Origin: Gnetum montanum
Lineage: Eukaryota > Streptophyta > Gnetopsida > Gnetales > Gnetaceae
Length of the DNA: 64,000 bases
Direction: 5' to 3'
Assembly (NCBI GenBank): GCA_015680685.1
Contig: MNCI01004643.1
Span: forward strand, 348,263-412,262
In this document: positions 47,495-59,400 of the stretch, piece by piece
Numbering within the stretch: the first letter of the stretch is position 1
How the letters are laid out: each line of letters opens with the position of its first letter
Program-made: the position numbers and the translations under genes
The notes under the pieces: generated by a model
Told to the model about the DNA's origin: nothing
Database searches by the model: none
Seen by the model: the letters and a program-made list of their open reading frames with translations, nothing else

Positions 47495-49323
47495 ATGTCT
47501 TCTTCTTCAAGCAAAAGCAATTCACCACTTAAGAAACATACAAGAAACAGTCGGCAGTCTAAAACACATAACCAAAATCTGCCAATTCCTCAACAATACT
47601 AAGTGGTATATACCCATCCCTATGGGTATATATCGAATTTTACCTTTATCCTCCATCAAGACGAACAGCTGCGATGGAGATATTTGTAACGTAACATCGT
47701 GTTACCTCCAGATCAATCAGTCCCTAACATGCTCCTCCGTGCTCTTGCATAGGTTGGCATGACACAGCTCTATGCTGAATACGTTATAGGTAATTTTGAC
47801 ATAAGGGATTACTATCCCATAGCAGCACAACATATAAGGGACTCAAGGCAGGAGAGCCATCATACATTGTTAAAGGGAAAAGGGGTCCCGCATGTCCTAA
47901 GTGAAATCGGAGATTGTGAACCACTTATAACAAGTTCTCTATCAAATGATGTTCCCCCCTCCTAACGATAGTGAGGAGGTTGGGTATCAGAACCTACAAT
48001 CCACGATACACAACCTTGGTTCTGATCCCCGTGAATGCCAGCTGTTCACTAAGGGAACAACAACACATGAAAAGGATGGGCACTTTGATCGTCATCACAA
48101 TCAGGGCCGTAGTAACTGAAGAGAAGGTAAGAAGCATCGTCTTGGTGATGGTTCCCATTCTTCGTCTCCTTCATCACACTATTCACCCTCTCCTTCGACA
48201 TCTGGGCGTAGCCATCAAAAGCATAACAGTGAGGATAGAGGTGGGCAAAATGAGAGACCTTGACGAGAAATTCGAGAGAGAGGACAAGGGCATGAACAAA
48301 GGGAAAGTAGGGAACAATGTAGACATCATAGACATCATGAAAGAGATGATCATGATGAGCCCCTACTTACAACCCAAAGTATGCTAGATATCATGGAGGC
48401 AGTGAGAATACCAACAAGGCATCAAAGAGATAGCCGGATCAAGCATTTAGACATGAACAATATCCCACGCTTTGAGGGGGGATACAATGCTGATCCGCAA
48501 CATCATTTATAGGTATTCCAGGATGCCTGCGCCTTGCAGAACATAGAGAACAAGTGGCAAAAACTAAAGTTGTTTCCCAAGACACTCATTAAGGAAGCAG
48601 AGAGTTAGTACCAGTCTTTAGAACTGGAAACCATTAGGAGGTGGAGTACAATGTTAGAACTCTTCAACAATAAATATCAAACGTACTCCAGAGTGTCTAA
48701 CTTGTGTAAGAAGATCCAAGGGTGGAATCAAGGTACTCATGAACCCTTGGATGCTACCATGGACTGATACTATGCATTGTTACATCATTGCCGAGGCCAT
48801 GGCTATGCACAGTGGGACCAACTTTGCCACATCATAGATGGGCTAAGGCATGAGACTAGGAGAACCCTTGGGACTTATGCCCAAGGGAGATTATCAGAAC
48901 TAAAAGCCCATGAAATTCATCACTTTTTGGATCAACTAGCCAAAGAAGAAGGTGAGCTACGAAATAGAGAGAGCACATAAGAATATAACCATGATCCCTC
49001 CCTTCGAAAGAAGGGAGTGAGATTTTGTGATGAGGAGGATGAGTCACCACTTGAAGAGTTGGTGAACAGAAAAACCTTGCCAATTCAAAAGCTAACAATA
49101 GAAGTATCGACAAAGGTGGATCAATTATGGGATTCCTTAGACTCTAGACTTGAAACTATCTTGAAAATCGTAGAGGAGTCTAAGGAGGAACAAAGTAGTG
49201 ACAAAGATAAGAAAAAATGGAGAGATTCAGGCCCTGCACATAATAAGGGTAAGGAAAAAATTACTATCTCCAATGCGGTTGTGGATTATGACACGGAAAA
49301 TGATGGTGGATGTGATATCTGCT
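47495..49323 (+). pseudogene. Gypsy gag (several stops)
   Basis: The likely start is the ATG at 47495 (MSSSSSKSNSPLKKH). The N-terminal part matches the gag at 3811-3074 (FILHQDEQLRW, NIVLP). The core is recognisable near 48440-48960: MNNIPRFEGGYNADPQ, WQKLKLFPKTL, LELETIRRW, LFNNKYQTYSRV, then LDQLAKEEGELRNREST. These follow the usual gag order of a small conserved region, a Trp motif and a helical end. At least four stops and frame changes interrupt it (for instance after PQHHL and after DATMD). Gag packages element RNA. No zinc knuckle was found. Confidence 0.75.
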
Positions 49324-49634
49324 AATATGACCATCCTAAGGGATTTTGTCCAATCATCTCACATCTACACGAGTCTGGGGTGTATGCACTTAAACCAAGA
49401 CTTAACCAATGGCAAGCACCCTGAAGGTTACCTTATCCCCAAGGTAACCCAAGATAGTTCCACCAACCATTAACGTACTATCCAAGTGGAACTTCACCAT
49501 AACCCATCGAACAACATCAGTAGTGGAAATACCCACAGTCATGGGGGATGCCACGGCCTAAACATCAATACCCTTAATGGCAACCTGATCCTTATGGCTA
49601 TTATGTGCAGTAGCCAGTTTCTCCAAGTGACTCT

Positions 49635-50621
49635 ATGGGTTACACAACTCGCCAACGTCACTACCAAGTTCGAGAGTACTTTAGAAGAACTCCTTCTCCT
49701 CTGAGAGACACTCCACACACGTTCCATCCTCCAAATCCATCCGCTTCTCTCACACCATTAGTTCCCATACCACCTGCTCTAACAATGCAAGGGGAACTCC
49801 CCACTCAACTGCAGCAACGTAACGCTACAAGAGCTGTAAAAATTCAACCTGCTAATGGTTTTGACAACTGCAAAAAGAGAAGACCTTTCTTCAGAACCAA
49901 AAGCCCAGACAATCTCTCACAACAAGAAGTGGTTGAGTTTGTGGTCACTCCTCCAACATACAAGCCTTCAGAGCTCCCTTCAAACCAAAATCAGAGCTCA
50001 ACACAGTTGGTTATGTTAACACATACCATAACTGACTGGATCAAGATAGGCCACCTTCCCAGGAAACTATCTAACCCTGGGAGTCCCCTAATTTATCTAC
50101 AAGTCACCGGGAACAAACCACATAAGGCTCTTCTTGACTCAAGTTTTGGAGTCAATTTAATATCACGAGAAATGTATCAAGCTTGGAACTTTCCCCAACT
50201 CAAGAAGAGCAATATCCAACTTGAGCTGGCTGACCAGTCCATCACCATTCCCTTGGGATTGGTGGAGGACATCATTACCACTGTGTGTGGTTGGTCATAC
50301 CCAGCCGATTTCCTAGTGATAGAAGTTAACAGTAACCAAGGGGACTTCCCAATTATAATAGGAAGGCCATGGCTAAGTACAATAGATGCATACCTGGGGA
50401 TCTACGATCTTTCCTTGGAGATATCTACGGTAAATATTTATGGAAAGATCGAGAAGAAGAAAGTTCCATGCATCACATACAGTGACTTAGAGGGTGATGA
50501 CATGCAAGAATCATGGGTGATGCAAAATTTAACATCTCCTGCATGTAACCGGTGTGCACCAAAGAATGACATTCCAAAGTGCCTGTATGTAGCAACCACA
50601 CAACAAGAGGACACCCAGTGA
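49635..50621 (+). CDS. Gypsy protease-region ORF
   Basis: A 328-codon open frame, the longest in this element. After a low-complexity Pro/Thr/Ser-rich part, the C-terminal 150 residues form a retroviral-type aspartic protease. PLIYLQVTGNKPHKALLDSS introduces the active site, then FGVNLISREMYQAW, LELADQSITIPLGLVEDI (flap region) and IIIGRPWLSTIDAYLG, which is the hallmark end in Athila-type proteases. The active site reads LDSSFG where relatives have L-D-L/S-G-A-S, so the Gly is displaced and activity is doubtful. After 50621 there is no RT, and the coding region of the element ends here. Residual openness suggests that this part decayed later than gag, or by chance. Confidence 0.8.
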   Translation: MGYTTRQRHYQVREYFRRTPSPLRDTPHTFHPPNPSASLTPLVPIPPALTMQGELPTQLQQRNATRAVKIQPANGFDNCKKRRPFFRTKSPDNLSQQEVVEFVVTPPTYKPSELPSNQNQSSTQLVMLTHTITDWIKIGHLPRKLSNPGSPLIYLQVTGNKPHKALLDSSFGVNLISREMYQAWNFPQLKKSNIQLELADQSITIPLGLVEDIITTVCGWSYPADFLVIEVNSNQGDFPIIIGRPWLSTIDAYLGIYDLSLEISTVNIYGKIEKKKVPCITYSDLEGDDMQESWVMQNLTSPACNRCAPKNDIPKCLYVATTQQEDTQ

Positions 50622-52833
50622 TTGACCGTTGATCAAGATAGCAGCCCAACAACATGCATGGAACGAGCTGAGGGAACAACTCATGCCAACAACGAAGGCA
50701 TAGACACATTGGAGTACAAACGTCGCTGACTTCCATCCCTTAATCTAAGAACATCAATGGGGAGAAGTTGGGCACTTTTACGAAATTCAAATAGACATTA
50801 TTTCAAATCTCTCCCTTGCAATTCAATCATGGGGGAGATGGCCACCTATGCTAATCATTGGAGGCCCTTAGTTCTTTTAAATTTTTGTTTTACACATTTT
50901 TGTTTTACACGTTTTTGTTTTACACGTTTTTTTTTACACATTTTTGTTTCACAATTTCTTTAACTACACATTTTTGTCTTACGCGTTTTTGTTTTACACG
51001 TTTTTGTTTTACATATTTTTGTTTTACAAATTTCTTTAACTTTTTTTGTTTTTTTTACAACATCGTTATACTTTTTCATTTTGTGTGTGTGTTTGTGTGT
51101 GTGTTATCCATCTTGTAAGTTTGTCACCCAATAAGTGTTCTTCCTGATGGTATGAACTATTTTTCATTGATTGCTAATGTTTGGTTTTTACCTTTAAGTT
51201 ATGATGTTGATACTAAGGTATGTTCTTTTGATATGGTAGGCAATGAGTCCACTTCATCCATTCATCCACAAGTTCTATGGTCTCTCTTGGCTTGGAAATG
51301 TACAATTCCTTTCTAAATAAGAACTATAATGAATCGGTGACTAGGTACTTCTCAAACTAAGGAAGGACTCAAGGATTGAAAAGGGTGTGACTTCAAGGGA
51401 ACCTGATGTATTCGTGTTGGCCATTCTCTTGGGTTCTTGGATGTTTTCTTCTTGAGTTTTCTTACCGTTTCGACATTACCCACTCATCGGGAAGCTAAGC
51501 AAATAAAAATAACAAGTCTTTGCATGGTGTGGTTCTCATGCATAAACACATAAAAAGAAGAAGTGAGAATTCAAAGCACACCCCTTAGATGAAATAATCA
51601 TTTGGGCTACAAGCACTGGTTATGGAACTAAAATAAAAATGTTCCCTCTAACTAAGGCCCTCCTCGCTTCCCATTCTCTCATCATTTGTTTCGTCAGAAT
51701 GGTGGTGGCTCTTGGGGAAGGCATTCTCGTTATTCAAGGGGATGGATTAGCCAAATGCATTGATGCGAAGTCACTGGATGTGGTTGGTTTGAGGCCGGAG
51801 TTGGAATGAGATTTGCCAAGTCACATTAATCATGAAACACAAAAGGGGCTGTACACCACCTTGTTCTTTGGATTCCATTCCATTCTTTTTTCTCCATCCT
51901 TCTCTCAATTATTCACCTCATTGCCGGTTGTATCATTAGTGTATATTTTGGTTGATGCATTTTTGTCTTTTTGGTAAATTCTTGTGGTTAAGACTTTAAC
52001 TCTTCTTCCAAATGACATTCCTAGAGCCTACGAACTCTTTAAATGTGCGTTTGTCAGGGCATTACGGGCATGAGCCTGCTTTGGGGAGGACCCACTGACA
52101 TTCCTATTTGGTGCACCAGTTAAATTCTTTACCTTAACATTTTTGCAATCTATTTTATTTTTTTCATTTCCATCTTGACATCCATTTCATCGATGTCCTA
52201 GTTGTCCTAGTTGTCTCTTTTTCTCCATCTTTCTTGTTCTTTTTACTTCTCCATTCTCTCGCTACTGGAGGTTCGCAATTAGTCATGGGGGTACAGGGCT
52301 CAGTTTTTCTGATTTTCTCCTAGCCCCTACACCTTCGGTAGTCATCATTAATATATCTCTAGATCCATATTAGCCATACCACAACCTATCCAATGGACCT
52401 TTTACCGAAGTAAGGTATCAATTACATGATGATTCATTTACCCTTGCTAATATAAAACTATGTTTTGTGTGTAGATGGCAATCATGCAACAATGGAATGG
52501 ATCTGGAGGGAACACTTGGAATGGAGAAGTGCTAAAGCAGCTATGCAAGGAGCAAGATCGATAGCGCACTTATGGATGGACAATGAAAGGCACAATCTTG
52601 GTGTTGGTAGCAGCAACACTTCTTTCTCTCTCTCTCTCAGCTGCCAACTAAGGCTTGATGTCAATGTAATAAGGTGTTCACTCTTGTTGTCATGAACACC
52701 AGTTTTGTTGTGTCTTGTAATGATGATCCGTTCACATGTCATCCCATTAGTTCTATTTGGAGTCAAGAATCCCATACCTTCCCAATATTATTGTAAGGAA
52801 CTCAAGGATGAGTTTTCATTTAGTCATGGGGGT
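50622..52833 (+). mobile_element. Gypsy 3' non-coding interior with pyrimidine minisatellite
   Basis: No sense gene is found. At 50878-51060 a run of TTTTTGTTTTACACGT-like units (about 14-16 bp each) forms a minisatellite. The relative at 13680 has a shorter form. The rest is shared with 13591-15452 and 971-2149. It ends with the polypurine tract at about 52823-52833. It contains the antisense relic discussed in findings. Confidence 0.8.
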
Positions 52834-53642
52834 ACGCGATATTGCAACTGTCACAATATTACATCCCTCGCGATATTGCGTCGTCCCCCACGATATCGCA
52901 GGGCGCCGTCATATCTATAAATAAGAGGCAGCTCTCCCTTGTTTCTCATCCTAGGCTTAGACCATAGTGAAACTCTGGCATATTGATCACTCCAAAGATA
53001 GAATATTTTCCATGTGCTCGTAGTAGGAGTCCTAAAGTGAATGGATCTTTATTCAAGCATACATTGTACCTGAACACAAGTTTGTGTACGGCAATAAAGA
53101 CAAACTTCTTGGATAAACCTTGTAGTGCATGGAATAGGCTAATTAGGATTTTATTTATTGTTATATATTATTTTTTATTTCAATGCTTTATTAGTTCTTA
53201 AATATCTCTCAACCCTTCTCTCCTAGTTAAGTGCCTTAGTACGACCACTTCGAGCACGTGCGTTACGCTTGGTAATCCTAAAAATGATTAGTGTTTGGTA
53301 GCTATGGTTGCATTGGTTCAAGGTGTGTACGGTAAGTGGGAATGGATGTTGACACTAGGTTAATTTAGACTTAGTTCGTTAGTTAGAGTTAGTCAAGTAG
53401 TCTCTCAACCCTTCACCTCAATAGCATAGGAGATAAAACATAAAAAGATATAAAAATCATATACCTCATACTTACTTAACCATACACTTCGACAACTACA
53501 AGTAAGTCTGGGAAGACAATGAATGATTAACCCTAAGTGTTCCATGAGACATGTAGGCACTTAGTCTGCGGAGTTTGACCAGATCACGCATGCTACGCTC
53601 GTATTCGTATGGTTGAGTGTAGGGGTACGTCACCACTCATCA
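52834..53642 (+). repeat. Gypsy 3' LTR
   Basis: The left end lacks the usual TGATG: the polypurine tract runs straight into ACGCGATATTGC. U3 motifs include GATATTGC, CACAATATTAC and GATATCGC. TATAAATA is at 52916-52923. R-U5 matches the 5' LTR, and it ends CACTCATCA followed by ATAGT. Confidence 0.88.
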
Positions 53643-53647
53643 ATAGT

Positions 53648-53905
53648 GGAAATGATCAACTTCTCCTAAATTTCTTGTAGACACTTATTAGAGAGAGTAA
53701 GATATTTTCCTTGTTATGAAGCTGGTGATGCATTAACTTCTTCCTACGTAGATTGTCCACTCATAGGTGTGGACTAATGGATGCTATATGAGTGTGCCTC
53801 TCACTCTACAAGAGGAGTTTATTTTACACCTTATCCTCTTCCTCTTCCTTTGGATCTTTTTTCCCTTAGTTGTGATGATCGTTTAGCTTTGAGTGTCTTT
53901 GACAA
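53648..53905 (-). pseudogene. Continuation of the minus-strand gypsy interior
   Basis: Right-hand part of the sequence split by the complete gypsy element: removing that element and one ATAGT joins 46536 to 53648. The minus strand here is coding-like with stops (for example YLTLSNKCLQEI). It ends where a plus-strand LTR-like segment starts. Confidence 0.5.
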
Positions 53906-54876
53906 TGTGAAACCCCAAATTGGTCTAGTTTTAGTTAGTTAAATGCCTATCTTTTTATTTTTTCTATTATCTTACTATATCAAAGTGCATTAATTTCTTC
54001 AATGCCTATCAATATAAGCTAATTTCTTTAATAAGTATCTATATTGCAAGTTATCACTAGATCTATCTAAATCAATAAGAATATCGATTAGGATCGAGAA
54101 CTTCAACATACACTACAAAAAGATTGGCATCAATCTTCACCACCAAATCAATCCATTTTGACCCACTTTATGTCAATTTGTGTAACTATCATGATAAGGA
54201 TTGATATCATCTAATTAACGAAGCATGTGCCTTTCCAAAGAATGAAGATATTGATTTGTAGCACTGGTGTGATCCAGATCGATCATCGAAGAATATAGCT
54301 ACCCCAATACAATTTGATATCATGTAATCAATCTAAATTGACGTTCTCAATAAAGATTAATATATCCTAATAATAATATTTTCCTAATTACAATCAAACC
54401 TCTTCAGTAGAAATGGAGAATTTTGATACCCAAGTAAGGAAGACGAGAATCTGAGGAAAACTCACATCAAATTGAATTCATATTGTGAACTTTCCATTAT
54501 AATGGTTAGGGAATATTGTTGAGACATTGGGGCAATCATGAACCATTGGAATTTCTTAACAGGCTAAGAAGTTGCTATATTGTAGAGACAGTAGAGTAGG
54601 ATCATAGTTTAGGTGATGACTCCCCTGTAATCTTCTTTTGTTTATGATAATATTATATGATTTCAATTTGGTTAAATCATTCAATTTCTAATTTTACTTA
54701 TGAGTCATAGTCATAAGTGTGGGATTTCAATTGGATTTGAATCTAACCACTTATTGTCTTGATGATCTCTTTAACTTTGAACTGTTCCTCCATGGATATG
54801 ACTCATTGGTTACTCATAGACAAGGTGACATCCTTACAACAAAGGTAACTTAGTAGCACATGTTGGTTGGCTCATC
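53906..54876 (+). repeat. Probable 5' LTR of Athila-like pol element
   Basis: The right end CTCATCA at 54870-54876 is followed by a decayed tRNA-Asp-type primer site (54880-54898, TAGCATCATTGCTTGGGA, about 12 of 18 matches, nearly all changes being transitions). The left end TGTGAAACCCC at 53906 is a guess. I could not match a 3' partner. Confidence 0.4.
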
Positions 54877-54999
54877 AATTTAGCATCATTGCTTGGGAGG
54901 CCAACAAAGTCAATCATCACCAAGGGTTCAATATGTTTTTTAGATTTCTTTTAGATATTTAAAACTTCTAAAAAGGTACACGCTACTTTTATTTTCATT

Positions 55000-56590
55000 T
55001 CTTTTGTTAATAGTTTTAGATATGGTTTCTTTCAATTGTTTTGCTGGTAAGAAGAAAAGTAAAAATATTAAAAATAAGAAAAAGATACAATCACAAGAAT
55101 CAATTACCCTACTTTCCCATATTGAAGAAAGTTACAGAAAATTAGCAATTAAGATGGTAATTACAGGGGCAATTAAATCAATTTGCAAAATTTTGGGATT
55201 ATTTTCCCATGAATGTGCTAAAGAGTAACGTGTTTGCTAAATGAAATCAACCAAGCAACACAAAAATCCAACACGAATCCAACCTCCTAGGAATACTGCT
55301 AGCTATTATAAATGCACTAAAACCAATTTAAAACAAACTTAAGAGGAACAAGGATAGCCTAGCTCTATTCCCTTAACCTCTCTTGAAAAACAAAATAATA
55401 AAGAGGAAAATCCAACATAAATATTTCAGGAAAAAGTAAAAATACAATTTTGATTTTTCACATTTTAAATCCTCTTTTTGATACATCAAATATTATAATG
55501 CAAACTATGAATTCAACTACAGTAGCTAATTCTTAAAATTTAAGCTTTAGTCAAATACTAAGAAACATCTCCACTATTGGAGGAACCACCCAACTGATGA
55601 TTACATTAAATCTTCAAATTCTCATCACTTCAGTAGCCTCTATTTCCATACTAAGTCCAATTATGACTCCAATAGCAGCTACTACCTTCATAATTGGGTC
55701 TCCTTCACATCATACACCTCCTCCATTTTCATTTGGATCAATTTCTTTTACCTTTGATAGTATAGGCTTTAATATTCCAATTGGACAAGCCTACCAAGAA
55801 CAAACTCTTGGGGACTTATTAAACTGCAGAACACTAGTAATACCTCAAGGACCATTGGTTTTTTCTCAAGGTAGGGATGTTGAAGAAAAAGATATTCATT
55901 TACTACCTATTTTTAGGAGAACCAATGATGAGAATCCAATCACTCATATAATAGAATTTGAAACCATACTTACAATGCTAGCACCTCAAAGTGGAGATAG
56001 AACTAAAATGATTGCCTTCAAATAAACCTTAAAAGATAAAGCTAATTTTTGGCTACAAACCTTTGGGACACAAATTAGTTCATGGGATGAATTTGAGGCT
56101 ACCTTTCTCCAAAGGTTTTTTTCCAATGACAAATTGTACTCATTAATAAAGCAATCAATGAGTTTCATGCAACAAGAGGATGAGGAATATGAGAGTAGTT
56201 TTGATAAATTCAAGGCGATATGTTTGAAAAACACCAACCATGTATTTCCAACCCACCAACTTATCCAAATCTTTGTAGAAGGCCTATTACCATATTGTAG
56301 GCAAAATGTTGACTTTGCAAATGGTGGAAATATATTGAATCTAACATTGGAGGATAGCTAGAGAATAATAGATTCATTGATTGATCGAAGTAAGAGATGG
56401 TCAAATCCTAACATCATGCAAAGCATGATCCAACAAACTAAACAACTAAATAAAAAAGCTGACGAGTTAACTTGTTTAATAAAGAAACATGCCCATATGG
56501 TGTAAAGTGAAGCATGTAACCTTTGCGGTAGCCAACAACATGATTGCATCACTTGTCCAACCTTAGCCTATTTCCATGAGGAAGTACAAG
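55000..56590 (+). pseudogene. Athila-like gag (broken)
   Basis: A Lys-rich open stretch (55004-55228) precedes the main gag. From 55597 to 56025 gag shows LLPIFRRTNDENPITHIIEF, then in continuing frames KANFWLQTFGTQISSWDEF and FLQRFFSND (the W and F-F motifs of retrotransposon gag) and FVEGLLPYCRQNVDFANGG near 56270. CNLCGSQQHDCITCP near 56515 is a C-x2-C-x4-H-x4-C zinc knuckle. Stops occur after 56025, 56361 and at about 56505. Confidence 0.82.
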
Positions 56591-57113
56591 AATTTGTATA
56601 GGCTTATCAAAAATATAGAACCTAGCCAACAACTACATTCCAATAAAGACCACCTTTCCAATAACAGTATTCCCAAAATAATTACAGTCCTTTTAAGAGC
56701 CAAACTAGTGAACACTTGGATAGACTCACTCAAAGTCTTACTTCCTTCATTGAAGAAAGTAGGCAATTTATGAATGAGACAAGAATATGATTCCAAGGCC
56801 TTACAAAGAATGACTTACCTTCCCAACCAAAGTTAAATCCAACATCACAAAGAAAGGGAAAGGAACAATTGCATTCTATTATCACTAGGAGTGGAAAATT
56901 TATTAAGCCTAGGCCTATGAAGAAGGTTGGTTTTTAAGAAAGTGAGACACAAGAAAAGTATCAACCACATATCATCAATGAGGAGGGAATAAATGAACCA
57001 ATTGAAGAAGAAGAACAACCATTAACCTCTCCTCCTTTACCTAGGAAAAAAATCTTTCCTCCTTTTGCTGAACAAGTACAAGAGGATTTATAACTAAAGT
57101 ACACATATAAAAA

Positions 57114-57632
57114 ATGTTTAATGAGTTATATTTACACATCCCATTAGAACAAGTTGTTAGAAACACACCTCTTTATGCTAAATTCTTAAGGAAATTATGT
57201 ATAAAAAGGAAAAAAGAAAAAATTCCAAGACAAGTTTATTTGGTTGACAATTTGTCTCAACTTATAAAGAGCCAAGAAGTTCCTAAATACCAAGATCCAT
57301 GGGTTCCCACAATACCAATAAAGATAAATGAAAAGAACATTGAAAATGACCTCTTGGATTTAGGAGCCAACATCAACATTATGCCACTTGAAATGGCTAG
57401 GTCACATGATTTAGAGGACATAAGGGAAGTAAATATGACAATATCTTTGGCTAATGGATCAATTGTGAAATCCATAGGATTGGTAGAAGATTTATTAATA
57501 GAGTTTGAAAAAGGAAAATATCTGATTAATTTTGTTGTATTGGAAGTAAAAGATCCAAATTGTTTCCCTAGTATATTAGGAAGACCTTGGTTAGCAATAG
57601 CTGATGCTATGATTAATTATAAATTAGGGTAA
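57114..57632 (+). pseudogene. Athila-like protease
   Basis: A 172-codon open frame. The N-terminal part (LCIKRKKEKIPRQVYLVDNL) is typical of the gag-protease linker. The protease has LLDLGANINIMPLEMARSHD (active site D-L-G-A), then a flap with VEDLLIEFEKGKYLINFVVL, and CFPSILGRPWLAIADAMI near the end. This stretch is intact within itself, but the polyprotein frame is interrupted before and after it. Confidence 0.85.
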
Positions 57633-58119
57633 CTCCAATTATATTTTTGCAGTCTTACTTTTATGCTTGATATATATGACAAGGCCAAAGAGGATCGATT
57701 AAAATAGGATGTTAAAGAAGTAAGGATTCTCTATACAATATCCACATCAGCAATGGCCCAAGATAGGGAGACATTAGTATTAAAAAATTTTAGGAAGGAC
57801 CCTTAGACCCCTCCACAAAGGAACAACAAGATCTTCTTGATCAAATTTTGAATTTGGTATAGGGGAGTATAGGAGAAACAACTCAACCACTGAATAATGA
57901 CTCCTTAGAACTTCAAGAATTACCTAGTAATATTAAATTCATTTTTCTTGATAAAAATAAATCCTTAATAATAAATTCCCAACTTTGTAATGAGTAAGAA
58001 ATAAAAGTAGTAGAAGTTTTAAAAAGAAAGTCTACGGCATGTTCATGGAGCTATGAGAACCTTCATGAAGGAATTTCATCTAACATATGCCAACATCACA
58101 TCTATCTTGAAGACAACAT

Positions 58120-58880
58120 TAAATTGGTTCAAATTCCTCCCTAGAAGAATCAATCCAACTTTAAAGCAAATTGTTAAAGATGAAATTTCTAAGCTTTGAA
58201 AGAAAGGGATTATTTATCCAATAGCTGATAGTGAATGGGTAAGCCTTATCACTATAGTACCTAAAAAGGGAGGAAAATGATGAGTTTGTGTAGACTATCA
58301 AAAGCTTAATCAAAACACAAAGAAAGATCATTTCCCCCAACTCTACATAGACCAAATCTTGGAGCGATTGGAAGGGCATGAGTACTATTGATTTTTGGAT
58401 GGGTTTGGTGATTACAATCAAGTAGCCATTGCACCAAAAGAGCAACATAAAACAACCTTCACATGTCCATATGGAACTTTTTCTTACTATTATATGCCTT
58501 TTGGTCTTTGTAACGCATCCACTACCTTTCAAAGCTCTATGATATTAGTGTTTTCCAATATGTAAGAGGAATATGTAGAAGTATTTATGGATGATTTTTT
58601 AGTATATGGGGATACTTATGAATAAACATTAAAACATTTGGAATGTGTCTTAGATAGATGCATTAATAGAAATTTAAAATTAAGTTGGGAAAAGAGTCAT
58701 TTATTGGTCACAAGTAGTGTAGTTCTAAAACATGTTATCTCTAAGGAAGGAATAAGAATGCATAAAGAAAAAATAAAAGTAATTTCCATACTTCCAACTC
58801 CAACAAACTTAAAGACTCTTTGATCCTTTTTAGAACATGTAGGATACTATAGATGATTTATTAAGGACTTCTCAAAAATA
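58120..58880 (+). pseudogene. Athila-like reverse transcriptase (broken)
   Basis: Motifs in order: VCVDYQKLNQNTKKDHFP near 58285, FGDYNQVAIAPKEQHKTTFT near 58410, FSYYYMPFGLCNASTTFQSS near 58480, the active site VEVFMDDFLVYGD near 58580, then ECVLDRCINRNLKLSWEKSH and the late KVISILPTPTNLKTL. The GLCNA and YxPFG pattern is that of gypsy RT. Several stops (for example after EYY and in the NM-EEY junction) interrupt the frame. Confidence 0.88.
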
Positions 58881-58889
58881 GCCAAGCCA

Positions 58890-59400
58890 CTTTACATGAT
58901 CTTAGAAAAGATGTTCCTTTTACATGGACTAACGATTGCCAAGAAGCATTCTTTGAACTAAAGAAAAGAGTAACTACCACCCCTATAGTTAATGTCCCTA
59001 ATTGGGATTTTCCATTTGATTTGATGTGTGATGCTAGTGATACAATTGTGGGAGTAGTCTTGGAATAATACATAGACAATAAACTAAGAGTAATTTACTA
59101 TGTCTCTAAAAGTTTAGATCAAGCCCAAGTAAAATATACAACTACAAAAAAAGAACTCTTGGCCGTTGTGTATGCTTTGGATAAGTTTAGGCATTATTTA
59201 ATAGGATATGTAGCCAAAGTTTGCACTAATCATTCTACCATTAAACTTGTAGCAAACAGAAAAATAGAAAAGGCTAGAATAATGAGAAGGCACCTATTAC
59301 TCCAAGAATTTGATCTAGATATTTTAGACAAAAGGAGTAGGGAAAATATTATGGTAGACAATCTTTCTAGACTAGAAACCATGAAGGAAAATAGGATAAA
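58890..59400 (+). pseudogene. Athila-like RNase H (broken)
   Basis: FDLMCDASDTIVGVVLE carries the first Asp. YYVSKSLDQAQVKYTTTKKE then gives the S-K and T-T-x-K-E motif with the Glu, and LLAVVYALDKFRHYLIG and RRHLLLQEFDLDI follow. NIMVDNLSRLE closes the domain as in other gypsy RNases H. A stop follows VVLE, and a frame break precedes the domain. It would remove RNA during cDNA synthesis. Confidence 0.85.

Larger units (their letters stand above)
46537..53642 (+). mobile_element. Complete gypsy element with gag and protease but no pol
   Basis: LTRs at 46537-47349 and 52834-53642 are flanked by a perfect ATAGT duplication (46532-46536 and 53643-53647). A tRNA-Asp-type primer site follows the 5' LTR, and a polypurine tract (TCATGGGGGTA) precedes the 3' LTR. 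The interior has gag and an Athila/Tat-like protease, then more than 2 kb of non-coding DNA. There is no trace of RT, RNase H or integrase. It must have moved using enzymes from another element. Truncated relatives with the same 3' region occur at 971-2923 and 13591-16416. Gag carries stops, so it is now inactive. Confidence 0.9.

Noticed and set aside
50858-51118. ORF rich in Phe-Cys-Phe-Thr, looking like a membrane peptide
   Set aside because: It is the translation of a simple TTTTGTTTTACA repeat; the pattern comes from the DNA array.
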